NCBI RefSeq assembly: GCF_001043915.1
Contig: NZ_LABX01000050.1
Coordinates: 1-52,909, forward strand
Source: Methylobacterium aquaticum
Lineage (GTDB): Bacteria; Pseudomonadota; Alphaproteobacteria; Rhizobiales; Beijerinckiaceae
Length of the DNA stretch: 52,909 nucleotides
Direction: 5' to 3'
Below are positions 15,711-25,312 of the stretch, one piece after another. Each line of letters begins with the position of its first letter. The stretch's first letter is position 1. The notes below the pieces were generated by a model. The model was not told where the DNA came from. It saw nothing but the letters and a program-made list of their open reading frames with translations, and searched no databases. The translations under genes were made by a program, and so were the position numbers.

Positions 15711-15923
15711 TCACGCTTGGGCGGCGTTCTCGCGCTCCCGGCGCCGCTGCAAGCGGGTGACGCCGTAGATGGTCGCCAGCCGCAGGCGGGCGGAGCGGAC
15801 CGGGGCCGTGCTGCGCTCCGCCTGGACCGCCGCGATGGTGCGAAGCGCCGCGGCGACGGAACGCTCCAGGTTCGACTGGGCTTGTGTGGTGGTCTCGCCG
15901 CGAGTGAAATGGACGGGCTGCAT
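15711..15923 (-). CDS. Small hypothetical helical protein
   Basis: A 70-residue Ala/Arg-rich protein that is probably one or two long helices and ends in RRRERENAAQA. An AGGAGGGG ribosome site precedes the ATG at 15923. It converges with the 15447 gene, the two stops being 33 bp apart. The family is unknown. Confidence 0.5.
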   Translation of the reverse strand: MQPVHFTRGETTTQAQSNLERSVAAALRTIAAVQAERSTAPVRSARLRLATIYGVTRLQRRRERENAAQA

Positions 15924-16119
15924 CGGGATGTCCCCTCCTGCTGATCGTGCCTGTGGTTTGACACGGACAATCCGGCAGGGACGGGGCCCGATCGTGGCGG
16001 GTCCGCGTCGCGATCAAGACTTTGTTCATCGCTGCATTGGTCATCATGGCGCTTGGACGCCGCGCCGAGGCGGCGCGACGCATCATGGTCGGCACCGCCT
16101 CTGCGACGATCGGGCGGCG

Positions 16120-16701
16120 TCAGAGCATCGGCACGGCCGGCCAGGCCGCCGACGCGGCAGCCGCGGCGTCGAACACGCCGTCCATGCCCTCGCGCCAGAG
16201 CGAGAACAGCGTGGGCGGGCTGAGCGCCAGGACGGCGTGGATCTCCCCGCCTCCGAGGCGCAGCTCAGCCCCGAGGCGCCTGGCGAGCGCCCGCATCGGG
16301 CGGTTGCCGGCCAGGCAGCGCAGGTGCAGCCGGCGCGTGCCGCCGTTGCGGGCGGCTTGCGCGAGACGCGCGCCGAGCGCGACGCCGAGGCCGCGCCCGC
16401 GATGACCGGGCGCCACCGCGAAGGCGATCTCGGCCTCGGCCCTCGCCCCGGCGGGGCGCAGCTCGCCGATGCCCCGCAGGGTGCCCTCCGAGAAGGCACC
16501 GAAGACCAGTCCCTCGGCGGAGACGGCATGGGCCGCATAAGCAGCGGCGGCGGCCTCGCTCACCGCCCCCATGAAGCGGTCGAAGCGGGAGTCCGGGTCG
16601 AGGCCGCGGAACAGGGTGACGACCGCATCGCGGTCGGTCGACCAGAGGCGCCGGATCCGGAAGCCGGCGGGCTGTGGGAGAGGCAGGGCGTGATCTTGCA
16701 T
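16120..16701 (-). CDS. GNAT-family N-acetyltransferase
   Basis: A 193-residue acetyl-CoA-dependent transferase. FRIRRLWSTDRDAVVTLFRGL is a typical GNAT first strand and helix, AEAEIAFAVAPGHRGRGLG carries the acetyl-CoA loop (Q/RxxGxG as HRGRGLG), and RRLHLRCLAGNRPMRALARRLG is the motif B region. The C-terminus adds about 35 residues beyond the fold. Substrate unknown. It is divergently oriented to zapE. Confidence 0.85.
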   Translation of the reverse strand: MQDHALPLPQPAGFRIRRLWSTDRDAVVTLFRGLDPDSRFDRFMGAVSEAAAAAYAAHAVSAEGLVFGAFSEGTLRGIGELRPAGARAEAEIAFAVAPGHRGRGLGVALGARLAQAARNGGTRRLHLRCLAGNRPMRALARRLGAELRLGGGEIHAVLALSPPTLFSLWREGMDGVFDAAAAASAAWPAVPML

Positions 16702-16898
16702 TCTCGAGGTGCACTCCGGACGGGGGACGGCACGATCTCGAGCGTTTCCTCATCCCGGTCGGCGACCGGGATTGTGCAATGCAGCAAGTGGTGAGCCGTT
16801 CCGGGATTGCCCGGCACGACGGCCGTGCCGGTGGCGCATGACGCCGCCATGATCTCACCGCATTGCGCAGGCCCGTGCGCCGCGATAATCCCCGTCGC

Positions 16899-18098
16899 GT
16901 GACGCAAAGCCCCGCTTCCGCCGCCCGCTTCCCGGTCTCCGCCCGCTACGACGCCCTGGTCGAGTCGGGCGCGATCGAGCGCGATCCCGCCCAGACCGAC
17001 CTCGTCGCGCGCCTCGACGGGCTGATCCGCGACCTCGCCGCGACGCCGCCTCCGGAAAAGCCCGGCGTCCTCGGCCGGCTGTTCGGCCGCAAGCCGGAGC
17101 CGGTGGCAGCCCCCCGCGGCCTCTACGTCTGGGGCCTGGTCGGCCGCGGCAAGACCATGCTGATGGACATGTTCCACGAGGCGGCCCCGGCCCCGAAGCG
17201 CCGGGTGCATTTCCACGCCTTCATGGGCGACGTGCACGAGCGCATCCATCGCCACCGCCAGGCGGTGAAGCAGGGCACGGCGAAGGGCGACGACCCGATC
17301 CAGCCGGTCGCCGAGGCGCTGGCAGCGGAGGCACGCCTGCTCTGCTTCGACGAATTCACGGTCACCGACATCGCCGATGCGATGATCCTCGGGCGCCTCT
17401 TCACCGCCTTGTTCGCCCGCGGCGTGGTGATGGTGGCGACGTCGAACGTCGAGCCCGACCGGCTCTACGAGGGTGGGCTCAACCGTGCCCTGTTCCTGCC
17501 CTTCATCGACCAGCTCAAGGAGCGGGTCGCGGTGGTGCGGCTCGATTCGCGCACCGATTTCCGCCTGGAGAAGCTCGGCGGCAGCCCGGTCTACCACGTG
17601 CCGGCGGACGAGGCGGCGGCACAGGCCCTCACCGGGGCGTTCCGGGCTCTGTCGGGGGAGGCGAAGGGCCGGCCGACGACCATCACCGTCAAGGGCCACG
17701 AGGTGGCGATCCCCGAGGCCGCCGGCGGCGTCGCCCGCTTCACCTTCCCGGATCTCTGCGCCCGGCCGCTGGGGGCTGCCGACTACCTGGCCCTGGCCCA
17801 GCACTTCCACACCGTGATCGTGGAGGAGATCCCGGTGATGGACATGCCCCAGCGCAACGAGGCCAAGCGCTTCATCATCCTGGTCGACGCGCTCTACGAC
17901 ACCCGCACCAAGCTGCTGGCCTCCGCCGCCGCCGAGCCGACCGGGCTCTACCTCGCCGAGTCGGGCCGCGAGGCGTTCGAGTTCCAGCGCACGGTCTCCC
18001 GCCTGATCGAGATGCGCTCGGAGGAATACCTCGCCCTGCCGCATGGACGGCCGGATTCCGAGGCATCGGGCAGCACGACGGGGCTGGTGGAGACGTAA
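16899..18098 (+). CDS. zapE: Cell division protein ZapE (AFG1-like ATPase)
   Basis: A 399-residue AAA-type ATPase. Walker A is GLVGRGKT with K85, Walker B is LCFDEFTVTD, followed by MVATSNVEPDRLY (sensor 1) and FLPFIDQLKER. ZapE acts at the division ring in Escherichia coli, while the mitochondrial homologue AFG1 handles respiratory-chain subunits. GTG 16899 (VTQSPA) is chosen because the extension to ATG 16863 is Arg-rich and has no ribosome site; both starts remain possible. An M20 peptidase follows. Confidence 0.9.
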   Translation: MTQSPASAARFPVSARYDALVESGAIERDPAQTDLVARLDGLIRDLAATPPPEKPGVLGRLFGRKPEPVAAPRGLYVWGLVGRGKTMLMDMFHEAAPAPKRRVHFHAFMGDVHERIHRHRQAVKQGTAKGDDPIQPVAEALAAEARLLCFDEFTVTDIADAMILGRLFTALFARGVVMVATSNVEPDRLYEGGLNRALFLPFIDQLKERVAVVRLDSRTDFRLEKLGGSPVYHVPADEAAAQALTGAFRALSGEAKGRPTTITVKGHEVAIPEAAGGVARFTFPDLCARPLGAADYLALAQHFHTVIVEEIPVMDMPQRNEAKRFIILVDALYDTRTKLLASAAAEPTGLYLAESGREAFEFQRTVSRLIEMRSEEYLALPHGRPDSEASGSTTGLVET

Positions 18099-18179
18099 CC
18101 GCCCTTCGTGACGGCGCCGCATTTCGCGCCGAAACGGTGGCGTATCCGAGTTGTTAGATCTTTCCCGCCGAGGCTCCCG

Positions 18180-19316
18180 ATGCCCCCCTCCCCCCTGCCC
18201 CCCGTCCCGTCGCCCGAGCACGCCGTCGCGGCGATCTCGCGCTGGCTGGCCGTCGAGAGCCCGACGGACTCGGCCGAGGGCGTCAACCGGATGATGGATC
18301 TCGTCGCCGGGGAGGCCGCCAGCTTGAGCCTCGCCGCCGAGCGGGTGCCGGGCCGCGACGGGTTCGGCGACAACCTGATCCTGCGGGCGGGGCCACGGAC
18401 GGGCGAGCCGGGCCTTCTGGTGCTGTCCCATCTCGATACCGTCCACCCGATCGGGACGCTCGCCCGTGACCTGCCGGTGCGGGTCGAGGGCGACCGGCTC
18501 TACGGGCCGGGGGTCTACGACATGAAGGGCGGCGCCTGGCTGGCGCTCCAAGCCTTCGCGGCGGCGGCCCATGGCGGCGCGGCGCGGCGCCCGCTCACCT
18601 TCCTGTTCAGCAGCGACGAGGAGACCGGCTCGCCATCGACCCGCGGGCTGATCGAGGATCTGGGACGTCGGAGTGCCGCCGTGCTGGTGACCGAGCCCGG
18701 CCGCGACGGCGGCAAGGTGGTGACCGGCCGCAAGGGCGTCGGACGCTTCGACGTCCATGTCGAGGGCCGTCCCTCCCATGCCGGCACCCGCCATGCCGAT
18801 GGCCGCAACGCCATCCGGGAGGCCGCCCGGCTGATCCTGGAGATCGAGGGGCTGACCGACTATGCCCGCGGCGTCACCACCACGGTCGGGACGATCAGTG
18901 GCGGCACCGCCGAGAACGTGGTGCCGCAGCATTGCCGCTTCGCCGTCGACCTGCGGGTCGTCACCGCGGCGGACGGCCTGGACTATGCCGGCCGGATCCT
19001 CGGCCTGACCGCGACCGAGGAGTTTCGCGTGACGGTGACCGGCGGCATGAACCGGCCGCCCTACGATGCCGAGGCCGGCGCCGCGCTCTATGCCCATGCC
19101 AAGGCCCTGGCCCGGGACGAACTCGGGATCGATCTCGGCGAGGTGCCGCTCACCGGCGGCGGCTCGGACGGCAACTTCACGGCCGCCCTCGGCATCCCGA
19201 CCCTCGACGGGCTCGGCATCGACGGCGACGGGGCGCACACCCTCCAGGAATACGGCCTGATCTCCTCGATCGCCCCGCGCCGGCACCTGATGCGGCGGCT
19301 GCTGGAGACGCTGTGA
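18180..19316 (+). CDS. M20-family metallopeptidase, glutamate-carboxypeptidase type
   Basis: A 378-residue zinc hydrolase. HLDTVH, GPGVYDMKGG and the catalytic FSSDEETGSPS carry metal-binding and base residues in the usual order, with GRPSHAGTR opening the dimerisation domain and LTGGGSDGNFTA near the C-terminus. The pattern fits carboxypeptidase G2-like enzymes that remove a C-terminal Glu or similar group. ATG 18180 is preferred to 18108, since the extension is basic and unlike the family. It sits 81 bp after zapE. Confidence 0.9.
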   Translation: MPPSPLPPVPSPEHAVAAISRWLAVESPTDSAEGVNRMMDLVAGEAASLSLAAERVPGRDGFGDNLILRAGPRTGEPGLLVLSHLDTVHPIGTLARDLPVRVEGDRLYGPGVYDMKGGAWLALQAFAAAAHGGAARRPLTFLFSSDEETGSPSTRGLIEDLGRRSAAVLVTEPGRDGGKVVTGRKGVGRFDVHVEGRPSHAGTRHADGRNAIREAARLILEIEGLTDYARGVTTTVGTISGGTAENVVPQHCRFAVDLRVVTAADGLDYAGRILGLTATEEFRVTVTGGMNRPPYDAEAGAALYAHAKALARDELGIDLGEVPLTGGGSDGNFTAALGIPTLDGLGIDGDGAHTLQEYGLISSIAPRRHLMRRLLETL

Positions 19317-19338
19317 GCCACCGGCCTCCCCGCTCGGC

Positions 19339-21072
19339 TCAGGTCCGGTAGGCCGTCCGGCAGGCGCCCCAGTGGCGCCCGAGCACCCGGATCGGCGCAT
19401 CGACCTCGCGCACCTGCACCGTCTCGTGACCGAGCCGGCGCCGATAGGCCTGGACCGTGAAGGGCCGCAGCGAGCGCGCCGCCGTGATGCCGGTGCGGTC
19501 GTCGAAGATGCGCCGGTGGCGGCAATGGGCGTCGTTCCAGACCGGGTCGTCGGGCCTCTGCGGCTGCGAGACCTGGCGGTTGTGGATCGGCACGAAGCCG
19601 TTGCGGTCGGTCGGAATGCAGAACAGCATCCGGTTGTCCTGGAGCAGCGGCGGCTCGATCAGCGGCCGCAGGATCCGCTCCAGGGTCTCGATCGCGTCGT
19701 TGAGGAATTGCGGCGGGTTGCTGCCGGCCATCCGCCGGTATGCGGTGTCGAACAGGGCCTCCTGGGTGATGCGCCCGGCCGTCACTTCCCCCTCCATCGC
19801 CGCCGCCATCGCGGCGGCGATCGATTGCGCCCGGGCGATCAGGGGCTGGTAGTCGGCCGCGAGATCGGCCAGAACCGTGCCCAGGCGCTCCCGCGCCGCC
19901 TCGTCCAGTGCCGCGAAGCGCAGATGGAGGCCGACCGGGCTGACCGCGACGACCTGCCCGGCAACCGGGCCGAGACGCTCGACCTCGAGGGCGAGCGTGG
20001 CCCCTACGGCAGGCGCCGGCCCCGCCATCCCCTCGAGGAGCAGTCCGCCGGCGCTGAGATCGATCGTGCGGGTGCGCCTTCCGTCGCGCAGGCGGACGGG
20101 CAGCTCGGCCGGGTAGCGGTCGAGACGGCGGCGGTCGCCGACCTCGCTCTGCCGCACCACGGCCACGAAGCGGCGGCCGAGCCCTTCGGCCTGGCCGGCC
20201 GCCTCCGCCGCCTGCGCCTCCGCCCGGGCGGCAAGCCCCTCGACCCGGTCGGCGGTGGTGCAGGCGTTCCGCGCGTCCCGGCTCACTCCGGCGACGAAAT
20301 CGGCGGCCCGTCCGGCCTCGCCGGCGAGCCCCGCGACCGCCGCATTCTGGTCACCGGCAATGTCCAGGACCGTCGCGAAGGCCGGCCGCATCGCCGCGAC
20401 GGCGCCGGCCACGGCGGTGATCGCAGTACCGGAGGCGGCGGCGCCCTCGCGCAGCCGCGCGATCCGGTGGCGCACATCCTCGGCGGCGCGGCCGGTCTCG
20501 ATCGCCAGCGCCTTGACCTCGCCCGCGACCACGGCGAAGCCGCGCCCCGCCTCGCCGGCCCGGGCCGCCTCGATCGTCGCGTTGAGGGCGAGAAGGTTGG
20601 TCTGGCGCGAGACCGCCGCGATCGCATCGACCACCCCGACGATCTCCTCGCTGGCCTTGGCGAGGGCCAGCATGAAGGCCCGCGCCTCTTCGGCCCGGTC
20701 GGTCGCTGTGCCGAGATGGCCATCGGCCTGGCTCATCGCCGCCACGATCCGGTCCGATGTCGCCGAGAGCGTGCGGCTGGTTCCGAGGATCTTGTCGGTC
20801 ATCGCCTCCGCGTCGCCCGCCGCCTCGGCGAGGCGGCCCATCTGGGTCCGGATGTCGGCGATGTCGGCCTGCATGCCGCCGACCTCGGATCGCGCCGAGC
20901 CGATCGCGTCCCCGACCCGCGTGATGGCGGTGAGGACGTCCGCCTCCATCGCGTCCATCGCGTCGTGGGCCGGCCCCGCGGCCGCGCCATCGGGCACGAC
21001 GACCGGCGCGGTCAGGACCGGGTGGGCGGCGGGCGCCGAGGGCTTCGAACGGGACAGGGAGAAGAGCGACAT
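19339..21072 (-). CDS. Soluble methyl-accepting chemotaxis-type protein with PilZ and C-terminal sensory domain
   Basis: A 577-residue signal transducer without a membrane span. Order: a helical MCP signalling region (about 40-300) with the hairpin tip containing [18 protein letters not shown]; a PilZ-like c-di-GMP domain ([16 protein letters not shown] through [11 protein letters not shown], about 310-405); and a C-terminal domain with [21 protein letters not shown] and [12 protein letters not shown]. The last block occurs at the sensory end of some alphaproteobacterial MCPs. It would connect c-di-GMP level with the CheA pathway in the cytoplasm. Starts at 21093 (TTG) and 21084 are also possible. 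Confidence 0.88.
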   Translation of the reverse strand: MSLFSLSRSKPSAPAAHPVLTAPVVVPDGAAAGPAHDAMDAMEADVLTAITRVGDAIGSARSEVGGMQADIADIRTQMGRLAEAAGDAEAMTDKILGTSRTLSATSDRIVAAMSQADGHLGTATDRAEEARAFMLALAKASEEIVGVVDAIAAVSRQTNLLALNATIEAARAGEAGRGFAVVAGEVKALAIETGRAAEDVRHRIARLREGAAASGTAITAVAGAVAAMRPAFATVLDIAGDQNAAVAGLAGEAGRAADFVAGVSRDARNACTTADRVEGLAARAEAQAAEAAGQAEGLGRRFVAVVRQSEVGDRRRLDRYPAELPVRLRDGRRTRTIDLSAGGLLLEGMAGPAPAVGATLALEVERLGPVAGQVVAVSPVGLHLRFAALDEAARERLGTVLADLAADYQPLIARAQSIAAAMAAAMEGEVTAGRITQEALFDTAYRRMAGSNPPQFLNDAIETLERILRPLIEPPLLQDNRMLFCIPTDRNGFVPIHNRQVSQPQRPDDPVWNDAHCRHRRIFDDRTGITAARSLRPFTVQAYRRRLGHETVQVREVDAPIRVLGRHWGACRTAYRT

Positions 21073-21093
21073 GCCGACGAACATCGCGCCCAA

Positions 21094-21659
21094 CGGTCAA
21101 TGGTTGGTTAATGACGGGTGGGAGCGATGTAGTCCGCCCCTACCTTCGGCAACCCGCCAGACCCTTACGCCACTCGTCACCGCTTTCGGATGCGAAATCC
21201 AAGTCGAGCAGCAGATACTTATCATGAAATTTCTGACAGTGATGTATCAAATATGATTTTATTGCAATTTACCTGCTTCATATACCTTATTTATCTGACG
21301 ATTGCGTGAACGATCCTGACGATCGAGCTGGATTCATGCGCTGCCTCGACCTCCGCTATCGCACGGCGCGCGGCCGACCCTTACGGACGATCCCCAACGA
21401 CGTCGCGTGTCCCTTACGGCAGCGGGACCGTCGACACCGCGGCCCGACGAGGCTCCATGGCGTCTTGATCGGCCGGCGATGCCTGCGCCATCGCCGTGCC
21501 AAGGTGGAAATCGGCTTTTGCCCGCGCGCCGTTCGGGCCTCATCTCACGCCTGCGTCACCCCTCGGCGCGACCGGTCCGCCCCCGCGCCCGGCTCGGGCC
21601 GCCAAGCGGAACGCGGCAGCGCCCGGAGTCTTGTCCGAGGATTGAAGGAGAGAGCCGAG
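21094..21659. other. Intergenic gap with AT-rich promoter-like stretch
   Basis: Bases 21190-21310 are AT-rich (ATGATTTTATTGCAATTT and similar) and could drive either divergent neighbour. From 21310 to 21640 the DNA is GC-rich and shows no supported gene. Confidence 0.4.
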
Positions 21660-22265
21660 ATGACGAGGCACGACGATCCCGCGGCGACGCGCTCGCCCTG
21701 GGTGACGCTCGCGCGCGACCGCCGCTACGAGGACCGTTACCTCGGCGTCGATCTCGACCAGTTGCGCCACGTCTCGGGCCGCGAGCATCCGCACGTCGCC
21801 TTGCGCTTCAAGGTGTTCGGCGTCGCGGTGCTGCCGGTCGATGCAGACGGCCGGGTCAGCCTGATCGGCCAGTACCGCTACGTGCTCGACCGGTTCACCT
21901 GGGAACTGCCCCGCGGCTCGGGCCCGGTCACCGAGGATGCGCTCGCCACCGCCCGGCGCGAATTGGCGGAGGAAACCGGCGACGAGGCGGAATCCTGGCT
22001 GGAAATGCTGCGCCTCGACGCCTCGCCGGGCATCTCGAGCGAGCAGGTGCCGGGCTTCGTCGCCTGGAACCTGAAGCGCGGCCCGGCCCATCCCGACCCG
22101 CAGGAGAGCCTGCGGCTGCGCCGCCTTCCCTTTTCCGAGGCGGTGGGCGAGGCGCTGTCGGGCGCCATCACCGACGGGCCGAGCGTGGCTTTGCTCCTGT
22201 GCCTGGCGGAGCGGGCCCGGCGGGGAGACCTGCCGGGGGATCTTCTGGACTTGTTGCGCGGGTAG
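21660..22265 (+). CDS. Nudix hydrolase, ADP-ribose pyrophosphatase-like
   Basis: A 201-residue Nudix enzyme cleaving a nucleoside diphosphate linked to another group. The Nudix box is complete: G-x5-E-x7-R-E-L-A-E-E-T-G-D, running from GSGPVTE to RELAEETGD at about residues 86-108. The upstream GQYRYVLDRFTWELPRG segment is that of ADP-ribose pyrophosphatases. A GAAGGAGAG ribosome site fixes the ATG at 21660. Exact substrate not proven. Confidence 0.9.
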   Translation: MTRHDDPAATRSPWVTLARDRRYEDRYLGVDLDQLRHVSGREHPHVALRFKVFGVAVLPVDADGRVSLIGQYRYVLDRFTWELPRGSGPVTEDALATARRELAEETGDEAESWLEMLRLDASPGISSEQVPGFVAWNLKRGPAHPDPQESLRLRRLPFSEAVGEALSGAITDGPSVALLLCLAERARRGDLPGDLLDLLRG

Positions 22266-22317
22266 CGATCGGGCGCAGGTGTCTCGCGGAGCCTTCAGAG
22301 GTGTGCCGAAGACCGCC

Positions 22318-23307
22318 TCATGGGGCCGACAGTTCGCGCAGCAACGCTTCGTGGAACCGGTCCGGCGCCTCGACCTGCGGCGCATGGCCGAGGCCCTCGA
22401 ACATCACCAGGCGCGCCCCCTTGATCCGGGCCGCCACCTCCGGCCCGAGCCGGTCGTAGCGCCCCAGGGTCTCGGCCAGAGCCGGTGCGGCGCGATTGGC
22501 GCCAGGAGCCGTGCGATCCTTGTCGCCGGCCATCAGCACCGTCGGCACGCGCAGGCGATCGAGTTCGTGCACCACCGGCTGGGTGAACACCATGTCGGAG
22601 GTCTGGGCCTGGTTCCAGGCCACGCGCTCGGCTCCGGAGCCGGCATAGAGCCCGGCCTGCATGTCGACCCAGCGGTCATAGGCCGGCTTCCATTGGCCGT
22701 CATAGTAGAACTTGAGCTGGTAGGCTTTGATTGTCGCCGCGCTTGTCTTGCGCTCGGCGGCATAGGCAGCATCGATGGTCTGATAAGGCACGCCCTTCTG
22801 CTGCCAATCCTCGAGCCCGAGGGGATCGACCATCACCAGCCGCTCGACCGCCTCCGGGACCATCAGCGCGTAGCGGGCCGCCAGCATCCCGCCCATCGAG
22901 TGCCCGACGATGGTCGCTTTCGCGATGCCCAACGCCGCGAGGAGCCCGTGGGTGTTGGTGGCGAGCTGCTGAAAGCTGAACTGATAGCCGGTCGGCTTCG
23001 TCGACTTGCAGAAGCCGACCTGGTCGAGGGCGAGCACGCGATATCCCGCCTGCGCCAGCACGCCGATCGTGTCGCCCCAGGTCGCGGCGCAGAAGTTCTT
23101 GCCGTGGAGCAGCACCACGATGCGGCCGTTCGGGCGCTCCGGTGCCACGTCCATGAAGGCCATCGACAGTTCCTGCCCCTGCGACGCGAAAGCGTGGCGC
23201 CTGACCGGGTAGGGATAGTCGAACCCCTGGAGTTCGGGCCCGTAGGAGGGGGCGGCGGACGCCGCCGTGGCAGCGAGGAGGGCGACGGCGAGGAGCGGAA
23301 GGCGCAT
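22318..23307 (-). CDS. Exported alpha/beta hydrolase
   Basis: A 329-residue hydrolase with a clear signal peptide (residues 1-18, MRLPLLAVALLAATAASA). HGKNFCAATW carries the oxyanion region, GHSMGG the nucleophile Ser, AGDKDRTAPG the acid and GLGHAPQVEAP the His. A cap domain rich in Tyr and Trp lies between. The overall pattern resembles periplasmic haloperoxidase/esterase-like enzymes; the substrate is unknown. The ATG at 23307 is chosen because it starts the signal peptide, which leaves a repeat element in the promoter region. Confidence 0.87.
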   Translation of the reverse strand: MRLPLLAVALLAATAASAAPSYGPELQGFDYPYPVRRHAFASQGQELSMAFMDVAPERPNGRIVVLLHGKNFCAATWGDTIGVLAQAGYRVLALDQVGFCKSTKPTGYQFSFQQLATNTHGLLAALGIAKATIVGHSMGGMLAARYALMVPEAVERLVMVDPLGLEDWQQKGVPYQTIDAAYAAERKTSAATIKAYQLKFYYDGQWKPAYDRWVDMQAGLYAGSGAERVAWNQAQTSDMVFTQPVVHELDRLRVPTVLMAGDKDRTAPGANRAAPALAETLGRYDRLGPEVAARIKGARLVMFEGLGHAPQVEAPDRFHEALLRELSAP

Positions 23308-23716
23308 CGGGCGGGTCTCGGAAGGGGATCCAGGCTCTTGCAATCTAAGCAGATTTCGCCGAAGTGGTTGCCGGTTCGGCGGCAAAAATCTGCGATCAAA
23401 CAAGACCCTCAGCGGACGAAGCGTTGGCCTGCCAACGCAAGTCTGCTTAGGGCTCGCAACCTGGGGCGCGATTGCGCAGAGCCTCGCTCTCGGCCGATCG
23501 CGTCGTGATCGAAGCGAGTCGTCACGGGGCGACGGTGGCTCGGGCATCCCGGACGCCGGCGCCGGGCCGCGCGACCACCGGCTGGAACGCGACGTGCCTC
23601 CGCGTTACCCTGGCACCGTCACCCCGGTTCGGAGCCCGAGGGGGCAGCCCAGGCTCCACGACCGTCCCGAAGGGCACGGCCGAGAGCCGCGGGTCGTCAG
23701 CGCAGGAGACAACCCC
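23308..23716. other. Divergent intergenic region holding a repeat element
   Basis: This 409-bp region separates the minus-strand hydrolase from rtcB. It contains the double-hairpin element at 23345-23450. The rest is GC-rich; a GGAGA ribosome site at 23704 precedes rtcB. No gene is seen. Confidence 0.5.
23345..23450 (+). repeat. Double-hairpin MITE-like element, copy B (diverged)
   Basis: Terminal inverted repeats CTAAGCAGA and TCTGCTTAG bound 106 bp. The first hairpin (GCAGATTT-CGCCGAA, loop GTGGTTGCCGG, TTCGGCG..AAATCTGC) has the same form as the elements at 39814 and 51894 but different paired bases, so the stem is kept by compensatory change. The second hairpin is GCGTTGGC-CT-GCCAACGC. 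Confidence 0.85.
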
Positions 23717-25084
23717 GTGATCGATGGAGCGACCCTGATCGCCTGGGGCTTCCAGCCGGACCGCTGGTTCAAGCAGGGCATCGCGACGGCCAACGCCATG
23801 CGCGCGGCGGGCGAGAGCGACGACGCGATCTTCGCCCACTTGCAGACCCTCGCGCCGGTCGAGACCCTGCTGCGCACGAACGGCCTGCCCTATGGCCTGT
23901 TCCTCGACGCCGAGACCCCGGCCGAGCGGGCGAATGCCGCGGCAGTCGCGGCGCATATGGACGCACTGATGCGGGTGCCGACGATCAAGGCCGGGGCCGT
24001 GATGCCGGATGCCTGCCCGTCGGGCTCGGCCATGGGCACGATCCCGGTCGGCGGCGCGGTGGCGTGCGAGAACGCCATTCATCCCGGTTTCCACTCGTCG
24101 GATATCTGCTGCTCCGTCGCCGCCACGATCTTCAAGCGCGACGACGATCCGGTGAAGGTGCTCGACGCCGTGCAGCGGGTGACGCATTTCGGGCCCGGCG
24201 GCCGCGCCAAGCCGATCCGACCGGCTTTCGAGGGCGACACGGATTTCGGCGACAACCCGTTCCTGAGGGGCCTGGAAAACTTCGCGCTCGGGCATTTCGG
24301 CAGCCAGGGCGACGGCAACCACTTCGCCTATGTCGGCCGTCTCCGGTCGACGGGGCAGATCGCCCTCGTGACGCATCACGGCTCGCGCGGCCTCGGCGCG
24401 CAGCTCTACAAGCGCGGCATGGCGGCGGCCCGGCGCCATACGGCGATCGTGGCGCCGAAGGTGCCGGCGCACAATGCCTGGATCAAGGCCGACAGCCCGG
24501 AGGGCCGATCGTACTGGCAGGCGTTGCAGATCGTGCGGAGCTGGACCAAGGCCAATCACGCCATCATCCACACGATGGTGCGCCAGGAGATCGGCAACCA
24601 GATCGCCGACACGTTCTGGAACGAGCACAACTTCGTCTTCCGGCGCGACGACGGCTTGTTCTATCACGGCAAGGGCGCGACGCCGTCATGGTCGGGCTAT
24701 TCGGCGGACGATGACGGCCGCACCCTGATCCCGCTCAACATGAGCGAGCCGATCCTGATTACCGCCCACCGCGACCACAAGGGCTCCCTCGGCTTCGCGC
24801 CCCACGGCGCCGGCCGCAACGCCTCCCGCAGCCAGCACCTGCGCGAGAACGGCGACGCGCTCGCCGCGGAACTCGCGGCGTTGCAGGCGCGCGGCCTCGA
24901 CATCCGGTCCTATTGCGGCATCCCCGACCATTCGGAGCTGCCCTCGGCCTACAAGGACGCCGCAGCGGTGCGGGCCCAGATCGACAAGTACGATCTGGCG
25001 CGGGTCGTCGACGAGATCACGCCCTGCGGCTCGATCATGGCCGGCGACTGGGAGCGGGACGCGCCCTGGCGGAAGCCACGGTGA
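23717..25084 (+). CDS. rtcB: RtcB-family RNA ligase
   Basis: A 455-residue RtcB-type enzyme that joins 2',3'-cyclic-phosphate or 3'-phosphate RNA ends to 5'-OH ends using GTP and manganese. Metal-binding blocks are seen as SSDICC (D and C), GDGNHF, HHGSRGLG and the guanylylated-His block PHGAGRNASRS. The wording of these blocks differs from classical RtcB (for example DICC where DIGC is usual), placing it in a side branch. No archease or RtcA gene is adjacent. GTG 23717 is preferred because of the AGGAGA ribosome site 9 bp upstream. Confidence 0.9.
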   Translation: MIDGATLIAWGFQPDRWFKQGIATANAMRAAGESDDAIFAHLQTLAPVETLLRTNGLPYGLFLDAETPAERANAAAVAAHMDALMRVPTIKAGAVMPDACPSGSAMGTIPVGGAVACENAIHPGFHSSDICCSVAATIFKRDDDPVKVLDAVQRVTHFGPGGRAKPIRPAFEGDTDFGDNPFLRGLENFALGHFGSQGDGNHFAYVGRLRSTGQIALVTHHGSRGLGAQLYKRGMAAARRHTAIVAPKVPAHNAWIKADSPEGRSYWQALQIVRSWTKANHAIIHTMVRQEIGNQIADTFWNEHNFVFRRDDGLFYHGKGATPSWSGYSADDDGRTLIPLNMSEPILITAHRDHKGSLGFAPHGAGRNASRSQHLRENGDALAAELAALQARGLDIRSYCGIPDHSELPSAYKDAAAVRAQIDKYDLARVVDEITPCGSIMAGDWERDAPWRKPR

Positions 25085-25148
25085 GCCTCGGCCGGGAGGG
25101 CACGCCGTCCGGCCGCTTGCGTTTCCGGCCGCGCCCCGCCATATAGGC

Positions 25149-25247
25149 GTCGGGAGGTTGGCGAGGGACGTTTCACTCGCCAACCGGGTCAGGTCCGGAA
25201 GGAAGCAGCCCTAACGAGACCGAGCGGGTTTTCGTCCAGCCTCCCAC
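25149..25247 (+). ncRNA. ffs: Signal recognition particle RNA (4.5S type)
   Basis: The conserved apical part GGTCAGGTCCGGAAGGAAGC with AGCCCTAA is complete and is flanked by GGGAGG and CCTCCC arms that close a single long hairpin. It sits directly upstream of dnaX, its common place in alphaproteobacteria. Ends are estimated from base pairing. Confidence 0.92.
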
Positions 25248-25312
25248 CCCCACCCGTTTCAGGAGCGCGTGCGCCCCCTCTCCGGGGGCCGCCCTCACGA
25301 CCCTGCGAGCGC

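Noticed and set aside
16560..19400. 946-codon minus-strand open frame
   Set aside because: It lies antisense to zapE and the M20 peptidase, both unmistakable; its composition is that of a reverse-strand shadow.
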